From the NCBI GenBank assembly GCA_018261735.1, contig JAGTRM010000006.1:1-64000 (forward strand): a stretch of 64,000 nucleotides of DNA, in the 5' to 3' direction. Below, one piece after another: positions 54,335 through 62,803 of this stretch. The translations under genes were made by a program, and so were the position numbers. Numbering within the stretch: position 1 is the stretch's first letter; every line of letters begins with the position of its first letter. This stretch comes from Pseudomonadota bacterium. Its GTDB lineage: Bacteria; Pseudomonadota; Gammaproteobacteria; Burkholderiales; Chitinibacteraceae. Under the pieces are notes generated by a model that had not been told where the DNA came from, did no database searches, and saw nothing but the letters and a program-made list of their open reading frames with translations.

Positions 54335-54490
54335 ATGATGATTCAGTTCAAGTTTTACTTGTGGCAAGGCATTGTTTCAGCACTGGTGGGCGGTGCTGCA
54401 TTTTACCTGGGACGTTCCGACATGGCCGCCATCGGCATCCTTGCAACACTGTTGACCTTCATTCTGCAAAACAAACTGCGCGAACGCTGA
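54335..54490 (+). CDS. Small hypothetical membrane protein
   Basis: The 51-residue frame starts at one of two adjacent ATGs (54335/54338). It encodes two hydrophobic stretches (LWQGIVSALVGGAAFYLG and MAAIGILATLLTFILQNK) and a basic end (KLRER), a plausible two-helix inner-membrane hairpin. A GGA-containing purine stretch lies about 13 nt upstream, a weak ribosome site. A hairpin terminator follows at 54539. No family is recognised, and being so short it could be spurious. Confidence 0.4.
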   Translation: MMIQFKFYLWQGIVSALVGGAAFYLGRSDMAAIGILATLLTFILQNKLRER

Positions 54491-54538
54491 GGCTTGCAGT
54501 CTCAACTTCTTGCACATGCAAGCCCCCAAGAACAAGAA

Positions 54539-54590
54539 AGCGGCTGAGCCCTTTCCGTGCACTGGCACGGTGAGCATCAGCCGCTGTTTT
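54539..54590. terminator. Hairpin terminator before the pirin gene end
   Basis: AGCGGCTGA (54539-54547) pairs with TCAGCCGCT (54577-54585), and inner CCGTGC (54555-54560) with GCACGG (54565-54570). A T4 run follows on the plus strand. It separates the small ORF from the convergent pirin gene. Confidence 0.65.
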
Positions 54591-54618
54591 GCGCTGGATT
54601 GATGTTGTTCGTGCGGCC

Positions 54619-55470
54619 TTACTCGGCCAGTCGTCCGCCGCGGTAATCGCTGATCGCCTGTTGCAACTCGGCTTCCGTATTCATCACGAACGGTCCGTAC
54701 TGCGCGATCGGCTCGCCCAGCGGTTGGCCAGCGATCAAGAGCAGGCGCGTATCCGCTCCGCTTTCGATCTCCACGCCGTCAGCCTGCGTGTCGTTGGCCA
54801 GAATCGCCATGCGCCGCACCGGCACCGTGCTGCCGCCGATCGTTGCCTCGCCGCGATAGACATACACAAACGCGTTATGCCCGGCCGGCAACGGTTGCTC
54901 GAAGCGGCTGCCCGCCGGCAGATGCAGATCGAGATACAGCGGCGCGGTCGCAGTGCGCTGAATCGCGCCCGCCACACCGTGGCTTTCCCCGGCCAGCACG
55001 CGCACCGTCACGCCACCGGGCGTGGTGAGCTGCGGAATGGCTTCGGACGGGAAATCGCGATACCAGGCGGGAATCATCTTGTCTTTCGCCGGCAGGTTGA
55101 GCCAGAGCTGGAAGCCTTCCATCAGCCCGCCTTCCTGCTCGGGCATCTCGGAATGGATCACGCCGCGCCCGGCGGTCATCCACTGCATGCCGCCGTTTTG
55201 CAGCAGCCCTTCGTTGCCGCTGCTGTCGCGATGGCGCATGCGCCCGGCGATCATGTACGTGACCGTTTCAAAACCGCGGTGCGGATGATCGGGGAAACCG
55301 CCGATGTAATCGTCCGCATGCTCGTTGGCGAACGCATCGAGCATCAGGAATGGATCAAGGCGCTGCTGCAGGCGGCCGGTCAGCACGCGGGTAAGTTTGA
55401 CACCCGCGCCATCGGACGTCGCCCGTCCTTCAACCAGCGTTTCCACGGTTCTGGATTTTTGGATGGTCAT
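54619..55470 (-). CDS. Pirin-family cupin protein
   Basis: The 283-residue bicupin has metal ligands in the N-terminal cupin: FPDHPHRGFETVTYMI (two His, about 60-75) and GRGVIHSEMPEQEGG (His and Glu, about 100-114). The second cupin at about 170-280 lacks a metal set. Bacterial pirins include YhhW-type quercetin dioxygenases and redox-sensing regulators; which applies here is unknown. The ribosome site is GAGGAGA. Its promoter would lie in or beyond the repeat-like element at 55507-55687. azoR, a quinone/azo reductase gene, is upstream on the same strand. Confidence 0.92.
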   Translation of the reverse strand: MTIQKSRTVETLVEGRATSDGAGVKLTRVLTGRLQQRLDPFLMLDAFANEHADDYIGGFPDHPHRGFETVTYMIAGRMRHRDSSGNEGLLQNGGMQWMTAGRGVIHSEMPEQEGGLMEGFQLWLNLPAKDKMIPAWYRDFPSEAIPQLTTPGGVTVRVLAGESHGVAGAIQRTATAPLYLDLHLPAGSRFEQPLPAGHNAFVYVYRGEATIGGSTVPVRRMAILANDTQADGVEIESGADTRLLLIAGQPLGEPIAQYGPFVMNTEAELQQAISDYRGGRLAE

Positions 55471-55506
55471 GGGTGTCTCCTCTTACTAAATAAGTTCAAA
55501 CAAGAG

Positions 55507-55687
55507 ACCTGCGTTAGCAGGCGAGCGAGCCAACGCAGGTTGCGGGGGGAAGGAGCGCAGAACATGGAAGTCCATGAGGACGCCCCGCAGGAAGCACCCT
55601 TGGGGTGTTTCGAGCACCGCCCGATGCCGCGTAGCAAATCCCTGTGGGACCGCAAGATGCGCAGGCGCAGCCGCCTGATACGCAGGT
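55507..55687. repeat. Repeat-like element with imperfect terminal inverted repeats
   Basis: The 181-bp non-coding element between azoR and the pirin gene is bounded by ACCTGCGTTAGCAGGCG (55507-55523) and its near complement CGCCTGATACGCAGGT (55672-55687). Internal inverted repeats are present: ACCTGCGTT 55507-55515 with AACGCAGGT 55532-55540, and CATGGA 55563-55568 with TCCATG 55571-55576. The right end lies one base from the azoR stop codon. It has the form of a MITE or dispersed intergenic repeat. I see no second copy in the window. Confidence 0.55.
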
Positions 55688-55688
55688 T

Positions 55689-56285
55689 TTAGGCCAATGC
55701 GGCAATTTCGGCCCTGGCCGATTCCATCGCCTTGGTCACATAGTCATCGCCATAGCCCAGCCCTTCGGCATAGACAAACTGCACGTCGGTCATGCCGAGG
55801 AACGCCAGCACGGTACGCAGGTAAGGCACCAGGATGTCGCTCGGCTGGTCGCGGTGGAAACCGCCGCGGCTCAGTGCCACATAGACCTTCTTGCCAGTCA
55901 GCAGGCCTTCCGGACCTTTTTCGGTGTACTGGAAAGTCACGCGGGCCCGGGAAATCGCATCGATCCAGTTCTTGAGCTGCGTGGTCACACCAAAGTTGTA
56001 CATCGGCACCGCCAACACCACGACATCTGCAGCCTGAATCTCGGCGATCCGCGCATCGTATTCGGTCACGATCGCCGCTTGCTCCAAGGTGCGGGCAGCC
56101 GCGTCGCTCATCAGGGCACCGAGGGCGGTTTCATCGAGTGCCGTAACCGGGTTGAGCGCCAGATCGATGCGGGTGAGACTCGCGTCCGGGGATTTCACAC
56201 GCAGGTCGGCGACGATCTCGTCGGCCAGTTGGCCGGAAATGGAACCGTTGCTGCGGGCGCTGGAATTGATTTGCAGGATGTTCAT
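55689..56285 (-). CDS. azoR: FMN-dependent NADH:quinone/azo oxidoreductase (AzoR family)
   Basis: The 198-residue flavodoxin-like enzyme matches AzoR in length and motifs. [25 protein letters not shown] is the FMN phosphate-binding N-terminus. [53 protein letters not shown] follows the FMN-binding loop and dimer region. It reduces quinones and azo compounds with NADH and FMN and defends against thiol/quinone stress. It is divergent from a LysR gene with a 93-bp shared region containing a symmetric site, so it is the likely regulon. The ribosome site is CGGAG. Confidence 0.93.
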   Translation of the reverse strand: MNILQINSSARSNGSISGQLADEIVADLRVKSPDASLTRIDLALNPVTALDETALGALMSDAAARTLEQAAIVTEYDARIAEIQAADVVVLAVPMYNFGVTTQLKNWIDAISRARVTFQYTEKGPEGLLTGKKVYVALSRGGFHRDQPSDILVPYLRTVLAFLGMTDVQFVYAEGLGYGDDYVTKAMESARAEIAALA

Positions 56286-56301
56286 GGTATGACTCCGAAG
56301 T

Positions 56302-56322
56302 AGTTGAGTAAGTGGCTCAACT
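56302..56322. promoter_or_regulatory. LysR-type operator candidate between azoR and lysR
   Basis: AGTTGAG (56302-56308) and CTCAACT (56316-56322) form a perfect 7-bp inverted repeat with a 7-nt spacer. It is 16 bp upstream of azoR and 57 bp upstream of the divergent regulator. Its location fits a LysR recognition site. Confidence 0.65.
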
Positions 56323-56378
56323 TTATTCCTGAATCAATTCGTGATAAACAGGGTTTTTCGGATTACATCTTTCCAAAA

Positions 56379-57287
56379 ATGGAACAATCAAAGCTCGATG
56401 CGACCGATCTGCTGCTGTTTGCCCGCGTGGTGGAAGCCGCAAGTTTCAGCCGTGCCTCGGAGCGGCTGGGCCTTCCCAAGTCCACGCTGTCGCGGCGCAT
56501 CACCGAACTGGAAAACCGCCTCGGCGAGCGCCTGCTGCAACGAACCACGCGCAAGCTGAGCCTGACCGAATTCGGCGCGCACATTCTGGAACATGCACAA
56601 CAGATCAGCGCGGAAGTGGAAGCCGCAACGCTGCTGGCGCAATCGCGCCAGGTTGAGCCGAGCGGAACCCTGCGCGTTTCCATGCCCGGCGATCTGGCCA
56701 ACCTGATGCTCGCGCCGATGCTGGCGCGCTTTGTTGAGATCTATCCCCGGGTCGATCTTAAGATCGATCTGACACCGCGTCGCGTTGATTTGGTGGCCGA
56801 AAATTTCGATCTGGCCGTGCGTGCCGGCGTATTGCAGGACGATGCAACGCTGGTGGCGCGGCGCGTCTGGTTCTATAGCCCCGGTCTGTACGCCTCCCCG
56901 GCGTATCTGGCCAAAGCCGGCACGCCACAGACACCGGAAGATCTGGCCGAGCACCACACCCTGCGCGTGCTGATGCGCCAAGGCAACGCTGCAGAATGGA
57001 ACTTGCGCAACGGAGACAAAACCTTTTGCAGCAAGGCCGAACATTGCACGGCGATCAATTCGCCGGAACTGCTGACGCGGCTCGCCATGGCAGACCGGGG
57101 AATCGTCGCCGCCGGCAATCTGTTCACGGCACCATCGGAAGACCGGGGCGAACTGGTGCGCGTGCTGCCCGAGTGGTATCTGGAACCCATCACGGTATGG
57201 TCGGTTTACCCGAGCCGGCGCCTGCTGCCCAGCCGCACTCGGGTGTTCCTCGATATGCTGGAAGCCTGGATGCGGCCGGGCGCGTAA
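56379..57287 (+). CDS. LysR-family regulator, divergent from azoR
   Basis: The 302-residue protein has an N-terminal HTH (DATDLLLFARVVEAASFSRASERLGLPKSTLSRRITELENRLGERLLQRTTRKLSLTEFG split over residues 6-65) and the LysR effector domain with SGTLRVSMPGDLANLMLAPMLARF. The subgroup resembles DsdC/AaeR-like regulators of neighbouring redox genes. The start at 56379 is chosen by HTH position; a start 25 codons upstream would run into the operator. Its stop is 3 bp from the convergent rluE stop. Autogenous control and azoR activation by quinone-like effectors are inferred from the arrangement. Confidence 0.92.
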   Translation: MEQSKLDATDLLLFARVVEAASFSRASERLGLPKSTLSRRITELENRLGERLLQRTTRKLSLTEFGAHILEHAQQISAEVEAATLLAQSRQVEPSGTLRVSMPGDLANLMLAPMLARFVEIYPRVDLKIDLTPRRVDLVAENFDLAVRAGVLQDDATLVARRVWFYSPGLYASPAYLAKAGTPQTPEDLAEHHTLRVLMRQGNAAEWNLRNGDKTFCSKAEHCTAINSPELLTRLAMADRGIVAAGNLFTAPSEDRGELVRVLPEWYLEPITVWSVYPSRRLLPSRTRVFLDMLEAWMRPGA

Positions 57288-57290
57288 GCG

Positions 57291-57938
57291 CTATCGAGTT
57301 TTGTTCGGCCCGCGCCGCCCGCGCTGTTTCGGGCGACCTTCCGGCTTGGGCGGTCGCGGCGTGGCCGGGCCTTTGGGCAACAATGCCTTCCATTGCCGCG
57401 GGTCGATCTCGCGCCACTGCCCCGGCGGCAGATCATCCAGTACGAAATCGCCGATCCGCGCGCGGATCAGGCGCAGCGTGGGAAAGCCCACTTTCGCGGT
57501 CATGCGCCGCACCTGGCGGTTCTTGCCCTCGCGGATGGTGATTTCCAGCCAGGTGGTCGGAATATTGGCGCGAAAGCGCACCGGCGGATTGCGCGGCCAC
57601 AGATTCACCGGCGCCTCGATCACGCGCACTTCACCCGGCTGGGTCTTGAAGTCGCCCAGATCGACGCCGTGGCGCAGGGGTTCGAGCGCGGCATCGTCGG
57701 GCGCGCCTTCAACCTCGACCCAGTAGGTCTTGGGCAATTTGTGCTGCGGATCGGCAATCCGCGCCTGCAGCGGACCGTGATCGGTCAGCAGCAACAACCC
57801 TTCCGAATCGGTATCGAGCCGGCCGGCCGGGTACACGCCGCGCTCGCCAATGTAATCTGCCAGGCACGGGTGCGGCGGCGAGGGGGAAAATTGACAGATC
57901 ACCCCGTAAGGTTTGTTAAAAATAATGAGTCTGGGCAT
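57291..57938 (-). CDS. rluE: 23S rRNA pseudouridine synthase RluE (RsuA family)
   Basis: The 215-residue synthase lacks an S4 domain, like RluE. It opens MPRLIIFNKPYGVICQFSP, with catalytic-loop GVYPAGRLDTDSEGLLLLT (Asp at about 41) and core motifs KLPKTYWVEVEG and ITIREGKNRQVRRMTAKVG. The tail is Pro/Arg/Lys-rich (about 185-215), likely an RNA-contacting extension. E. coli RluE modifies U2457 of 23S rRNA; the same site is inferred. No clear ribosome site is seen; the start matches the family. It converges with lysR with only 3 bp between stops. Confidence 0.9.
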   Translation of the reverse strand: MPRLIIFNKPYGVICQFSPSPPHPCLADYIGERGVYPAGRLDTDSEGLLLLTDHGPLQARIADPQHKLPKTYWVEVEGAPDDAALEPLRHGVDLGDFKTQPGEVRVIEAPVNLWPRNPPVRFRANIPTTWLEITIREGKNRQVRRMTAKVGFPTLRLIRARIGDFVLDDLPPGQWREIDPRQWKALLPKGPATPRPPKPEGRPKQRGRRGPNKTR

Positions 57939-57949
57939 GGTCTGGAGTC

Positions 57950-57978
57950 TTGGAAGGTGGAGGCAAAACCGCCATAAT
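57950..57978 (+). promoter_or_regulatory. Sigma-70 promoter candidate for icd
   Basis: -35 TTGGAA (57950-57955), 17-bp spacer and -10 CATAAT (57973-57978), about 110 bp before icd. Two CACGGAG repeats (58003-58009, 58012-58018) lie in the leader. Confidence 0.6.
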
Positions 57979-58086
57979 ACGAAGCTTTCTCGTTAGCCAT
58001 ACCACGGAGTGCACGGAGAGGTAAATTGCCGGCATCCATCACAATACGGCGCGTCAAACGCCGATTTTACTCGATAGGAACCCATT

Positions 58087-59325
<1,239 letters not shown>

Positions 59326-59335
59326 GCCTGCTCGT

Positions 59336-59359
59336 GGAATCCTGCCCACGCAGGATTCC
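59336..59359 (+). other. Perfect hairpin downstream of icd
   Basis: GGAATCCTGC (59336-59345) and GCAGGATTCC (59350-59359) form a 10-bp stem with a 4-nt loop. It is adjacent to the terminator, so it may stabilise the icd 3' end. Confidence 0.6.
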
Positions 59360-59366
59360 CGGCCAA

Positions 59367-59397
59367 CAAAAAGCCCGTCCTTGAGACGGGCTTTTTG
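59367..59397. terminator. Bidirectional terminator between icd and efp
   Basis: CAAAAAGCCCGTC (59367-59379) and GACGGGCTTTTTG (59385-59397) form a perfect 13-bp stem with loop CTTGA and A/T tracts on both sides. Confidence 0.95.
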
Positions 59398-59420
59398 CTG
59401 CTTCAGAAGTGCCGTAAAAC

Positions 59421-59981
59421 TTAGGCGCGCTTCTTGAATTCGCCGGTACGGGTGTCGATTTCAACCTTGTCGCCGATTTCGACGAAAGCGGAAACCGGCA
59501 GCTCGTAGCCGTTGGTCAGGCGGGCAGGCTTCATCACCTTGCCGGAAGTATCGCCGCGCACGGCCGGTTCGGTGTAGGCCACTTCGCGCACGATGGTGTT
59601 CGGCAGCTCAACCGAGATAGCCTTCTCGTCGTAGAAAGTCACTTCGCAAACATCAGGCATGCCATCTTCGATGAAGTGGAAAGCGTCGCCCAGATTGTCT
59701 TTCTCGACTTCGTACTGGTTGAATTCGGTATCCATGAACACGTACATCGGATCGGCGAAGTAGGAGTAGGTGCAATCCTTCTTGTCGAGCACGACCACGT
59801 CGAACTTGTCGTCTGCGCGGTAAACGGTTTCGGACGGCGCTTCGGTCAGCAGGTTCTTCAGCTTCATCTTCACCACGGAGGCCGTGCGGGCGCCCTTGGA
59901 GTATTCGGTTTTTTGCACCACGAGCGGTTGGCCATCGACCATGATCACGTTACCGGGACGGAGTTCTTGTGCGAGTTTCAT
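59421..59981 (-). CDS. efp: Elongation factor P, Arg32 (EarP-modified) type
   Basis: The 186-residue EF-P relieves ribosome stalling at polyproline. Its tip loop reads [13 protein letters not shown] with Arg at position 32, the residue rhamnosylated in the Neisseria/Pseudomonas EF-P branch, instead of the Lys34 of E. coli. All three OB-like domains are present ([62 protein letters not shown]). It is cotranscribed with earP, which ends 76 bp upstream on the minus strand. The start has AGGACT about 10 nt before it. Confidence 0.97.
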   Translation of the reverse strand: MKLAQELRPGNVIMVDGQPLVVQKTEYSKGARTASVVKMKLKNLLTEAPSETVYRADDKFDVVVLDKKDCTYSYFADPMYVFMDTEFNQYEVEKDNLGDAFHFIEDGMPDVCEVTFYDEKAISVELPNTIVREVAYTEPAVRGDTSGKVMKPARLTNGYELPVSAFVEIGDKVEIDTRTGEFKKRA

Positions 59982-60057
59982 GCTTTGAGTAGTCCTGTTA
60001 CAGCGGTTTATGTAGAAATTTGACCGGGTAACAAGACACCCGGAAATCGGAAACCCG

Positions 60058-61191
60058 CTATTCTACCTTGCCCAAAACGAACTTGACCAGATTGGCGGCA
60101 AGATCACCGTTTGCCGTCAGTCGGTTAGCCCACTTTTTCGCATGGCGCTGCAAGGCCGGCAACGCTGCCGTGAAGGCCGGCCAGGCCAAATCTGCCCCCT
60201 CTCCCCGGTTCCAGGCACACCAGAAATCGCGCAAGGCCTGCGCGCTGGCGACATCCAGATCGGCGCAATAGCGATCCATGAAGGCTTCCAGTTTTACATG
60301 GTGCACCTCATCATCCTGCGGGTAGATATGCCAGACAAAGGGCGATGTGGCCCACTGCGCGCGCACGAAGCTATCCTCGCCGCGCACGAAATTGAGATCG
60401 CAGCTCCAGAGCAGACGGTCGTAATCCTCCTGCGGCAGCATCGGCAGGCAAGTCAGTGTCAGTGCGCTCCGCTGTACGGATTGGCCGGCAGCCAGTTCCG
60501 GTGCGTCCAGCGCCGCGCGCACCTGCGGCAACAGGCGCCCTTCCGGCAACAACACATGGATCGGCCCATCGGACTGCTCCCATTGCGCCAGCAGGCCGGA
60601 TACGGCCGGGTTTTCATAGGCGAACAGGGAAACCACCCGCGCGCCGGGCTCGACCCGGGCATGACGCGCCAGCCAGTTGGCCCGATCCTGTGCCGACCAA
60701 GCGGCACGGGCCGCGCGCATGGCGGCTTCGCCCATCACGCCGCCGGTGCGCTCAGTGAATCCCGGAAAGTACCAGTATTTTTGCAAACCGGTTTGCGGTG
60801 ACGGCAATTGGTGGCAACCTTCTACCCACTCCTCCGCCGACAAGTATTCCAGATTCACCCAGACCGGCTTGGTGGCGCGCGCACGCATCGCCGCCACATA
60901 TGCAGTCGGAAGATGGCAGGCGAAAGTCTCGATCACCACCTCTGCCGTTTCGCAGGCCGGGAAAGGATCAGCCCAGCGGCGGATCGTCACCCCGGCGCAA
61001 GTTTGTTCGTCCCGCGCCGGATCGATTTGGGGCTGGATGCGGGCAAAGCTCGCCAGATCGTCGACCCACAGACGCACCGCAAAGCCGTGTTCTGCCACGA
61101 GCTGGCGCGCCAGGCGCCAACAGATGCCGATATCGCCGTAGTTATCCACCACGGTGCAGAAGATGTCCCAGCGACGAGAGGGCATGGTCAT
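60058..61191 (-). CDS. earP: EF-P arginine rhamnosyltransferase EarP
   Basis: The 377-residue GT-B-fold enzyme transfers rhamnose from dTDP-rhamnose to Arg32 of EF-P. It has the conserved [24 protein letters not shown] (catalytic Asp region, about 8-31), [34 protein letters not shown], and the diagnostic [23 protein letters not shown]. The ATG at 61191 has a GGAG site. It is upstream of efp in the same operon. A hairpin terminator (61231-61258) isolates it from the transporter gene. The pairing with Arg32 EF-P makes both assignments mutually supportive. Confidence 0.97.
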   Translation of the reverse strand: MTMPSRRWDIFCTVVDNYGDIGICWRLARQLVAEHGFAVRLWVDDLASFARIQPQIDPARDEQTCAGVTIRRWADPFPACETAEVVIETFACHLPTAYVAAMRARATKPVWVNLEYLSAEEWVEGCHQLPSPQTGLQKYWYFPGFTERTGGVMGEAAMRAARAAWSAQDRANWLARHARVEPGARVVSLFAYENPAVSGLLAQWEQSDGPIHVLLPEGRLLPQVRAALDAPELAAGQSVQRSALTLTCLPMLPQEDYDRLLWSCDLNFVRGEDSFVRAQWATSPFVWHIYPQDDEVHHVKLEAFMDRYCADLDVASAQALRDFWCAWNRGEGADLAWPAFTAALPALQRHAKKWANRLTANGDLAANLVKFVLGKVE

Positions 61192-61230
61192 GAAACTCCA
61201 GGAAGAACTCGCAACAGCATGAACGAAAGA

Positions 61231-61258
61231 AAAACAGCGCCTCGCGGGGCGCTGTTTT
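61231..61258. terminator. Terminator between the MHS transporter and earP
   Basis: AAAACAGCGCC (61231-61241) and GGCGCTGTTTT (61248-61258) form an 11-bp stem with a 6-nt loop. It lies between two minus-strand genes and ends the transporter transcript. Confidence 0.88.
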
Positions 61259-61277
61259 CACTCAAACCAAGCAGAAA

Positions 61278-62588
61278 TCAGCTTTGCAGCGCCAAGCGTC
61301 CTGCCAGCAGCGGCCCCCGGTTCCACAGATACAGCCCGAGCGCCACGCCCAGTCCGGCAAGGCTCGCGACATAATACGAGGGCGCCATCGGGCTGTTTTT
61401 CATCCACAACGAAACCATCATCGGCGTCAGGCCACCAAAAATGGCGTAGGCCAGGTTGTAGGAAAACGAAATCCCGGAGAAACGCACCGCGGCGGGAAAG
61501 GCATGGTACATGACATACGCCACGGCGCCGACAATGCCCACGCTCAAGCCGGTCAGCGTATAGAGCGGCACTAGCCATTCCGGATGCGCGGTCAGCGAAT
61601 GGTAGAACGTCCAGCTGTTCACGCCCAGGAACAGGCTGCCGAAAACAAAGGTAGGCCCTGCGCCGAAGCGATCAATCAGCTTGCCGAACAAAATACAGCC
61701 GATCGTCAACCCGATAATCGCCATGCTATTGGCTTGCAACGCCTGCACCGCCGTAAAGCCGAACTGCTTTTGCAGATAGGTGGGCGTCATCAGGATCACC
61801 ACCACGATCGCTGCGGATAGCAACCAGGTCAACAACATGGAAATCACCACGCCTTCACGATGCTCGCGCACGACTTTTTTCAGCGGCAGCTCGTCAGCCA
61901 GATGTTTCTTGGCCTGCATCTCGGCAAAGACCGGGGTTTCCTCCAGCCAGCGGCGCAGATACATCGCAATCAGGCCGAAAATCCCGCCCAGGATAAAGGG
62001 CAGGCGCCAGGCCCAGTCGGCGATTTCCGCCGGTGTAAAGCGGTTGTTGATCCAGGTGGCCACCAGCGAGCCGAGCAAGATGCCGGCCGTCAGCCCCGAA
62101 GTCAGCGTGCCGCAGGCATAACCGACGCGGTTGGCGGGCACATGTTCGGCGACAAACACCCATGCGCCCGGTACCTCGCCGCCGATCGCCGCCCCTTGCA
62201 TGATGCGCAATGCCAGCAAGGCCAGTGGTGCGCCGATGCCGATGCTGGCATAGGTGGGCAACAGCCCCATGAACAACGTCGGCAGCGCCATCAGGATAAT
62301 GCTGAGGGTAAACATGCGCTTGCGCCCGACCAGATCGCCGAAATGCGCCATGACAATGCCGCCCAGCGGCCGGGCCAGATAGCCGGCGGCAAAAATGCCG
62401 AAGGTCTGAAATTGGCGCAACCATTCGGGCATGTCGGCCGGAAAAAACAGCTTGCCCACGACGATGGCAAAAAAAACGAAGATGATGAAATCGTAAAATT
62501 CCAGGGCCCCGCCCAATGCGGCGAGAGCGAGCGTTCGGTAATCCTGCCGGTTCAAAAGACGCGGCATCGTAGTATTGGATGAGTTCAT
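61278..62588 (-). CDS. MFS transporter, metabolite:H+ symporter (MHS) family
   Basis: The 436-residue protein has 12 TM segments. The MHS hallmark lies at the N-terminus (LAALGGALEFYDFIIFVFFAIVVGKLFFP), and the MFS loop 2-3 motif is GGIVMAHFGDLVGRKRMF. The TM6-7 loop is short and charged. ProP, KgtP and CitA belong to this family, which imports osmolytes, dicarboxylates or tricarboxylates with protons. No ligand can be inferred. It lies 17 genes' distance from known partners and is alone on its transcript. Confidence 0.9.
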   Translation of the reverse strand: MNSSNTTMPRLLNRQDYRTLALAALGGALEFYDFIIFVFFAIVVGKLFFPADMPEWLRQFQTFGIFAAGYLARPLGGIVMAHFGDLVGRKRMFTLSIILMALPTLFMGLLPTYASIGIGAPLALLALRIMQGAAIGGEVPGAWVFVAEHVPANRVGYACGTLTSGLTAGILLGSLVATWINNRFTPAEIADWAWRLPFILGGIFGLIAMYLRRWLEETPVFAEMQAKKHLADELPLKKVVREHREGVVISMLLTWLLSAAIVVVILMTPTYLQKQFGFTAVQALQANSMAIIGLTIGCILFGKLIDRFGAGPTFVFGSLFLGVNSWTFYHSLTAHPEWLVPLYTLTGLSVGIVGAVAYVMYHAFPAAVRFSGISFSYNLAYAIFGGLTPMMVSLWMKNSPMAPSYYVASLAGLGVALGLYLWNRGPLLAGRLALQS

Positions 62589-62736
62589 GGCGTTTTCTTT
62601 GGTTCAGGAAAAGGAAATTCGTGCTGCAGCGCAAGACTCTGGAGAGTTTGCACGAAAATCGCACGGTAAAAAACTGAAAAAATCCTGATTTTGAAATAAA
62701 ACACCATGGGTACCGGATATTCGCTTGCCACCTGCC

Positions 62737-62755
62737 CTGTCATAACACCTGACAG
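62737..62755. promoter_or_regulatory. Inverted repeat upstream of the MHS transporter
   Basis: CTGTCA (62737-62742) and TGACAG (62750-62755) form a 6-bp inverted repeat with a 7-nt spacer in the 215-bp gap 62589-62803. It could be an operator for the minus-strand transporter gene or the 3' end of the kinase transcript. Confidence 0.35.
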
Positions 62756-62803
62756 ACCTCACTGCGCGGATTGGTGCGATTTCAGAAAACGCATCAGCGC
62801 CGC

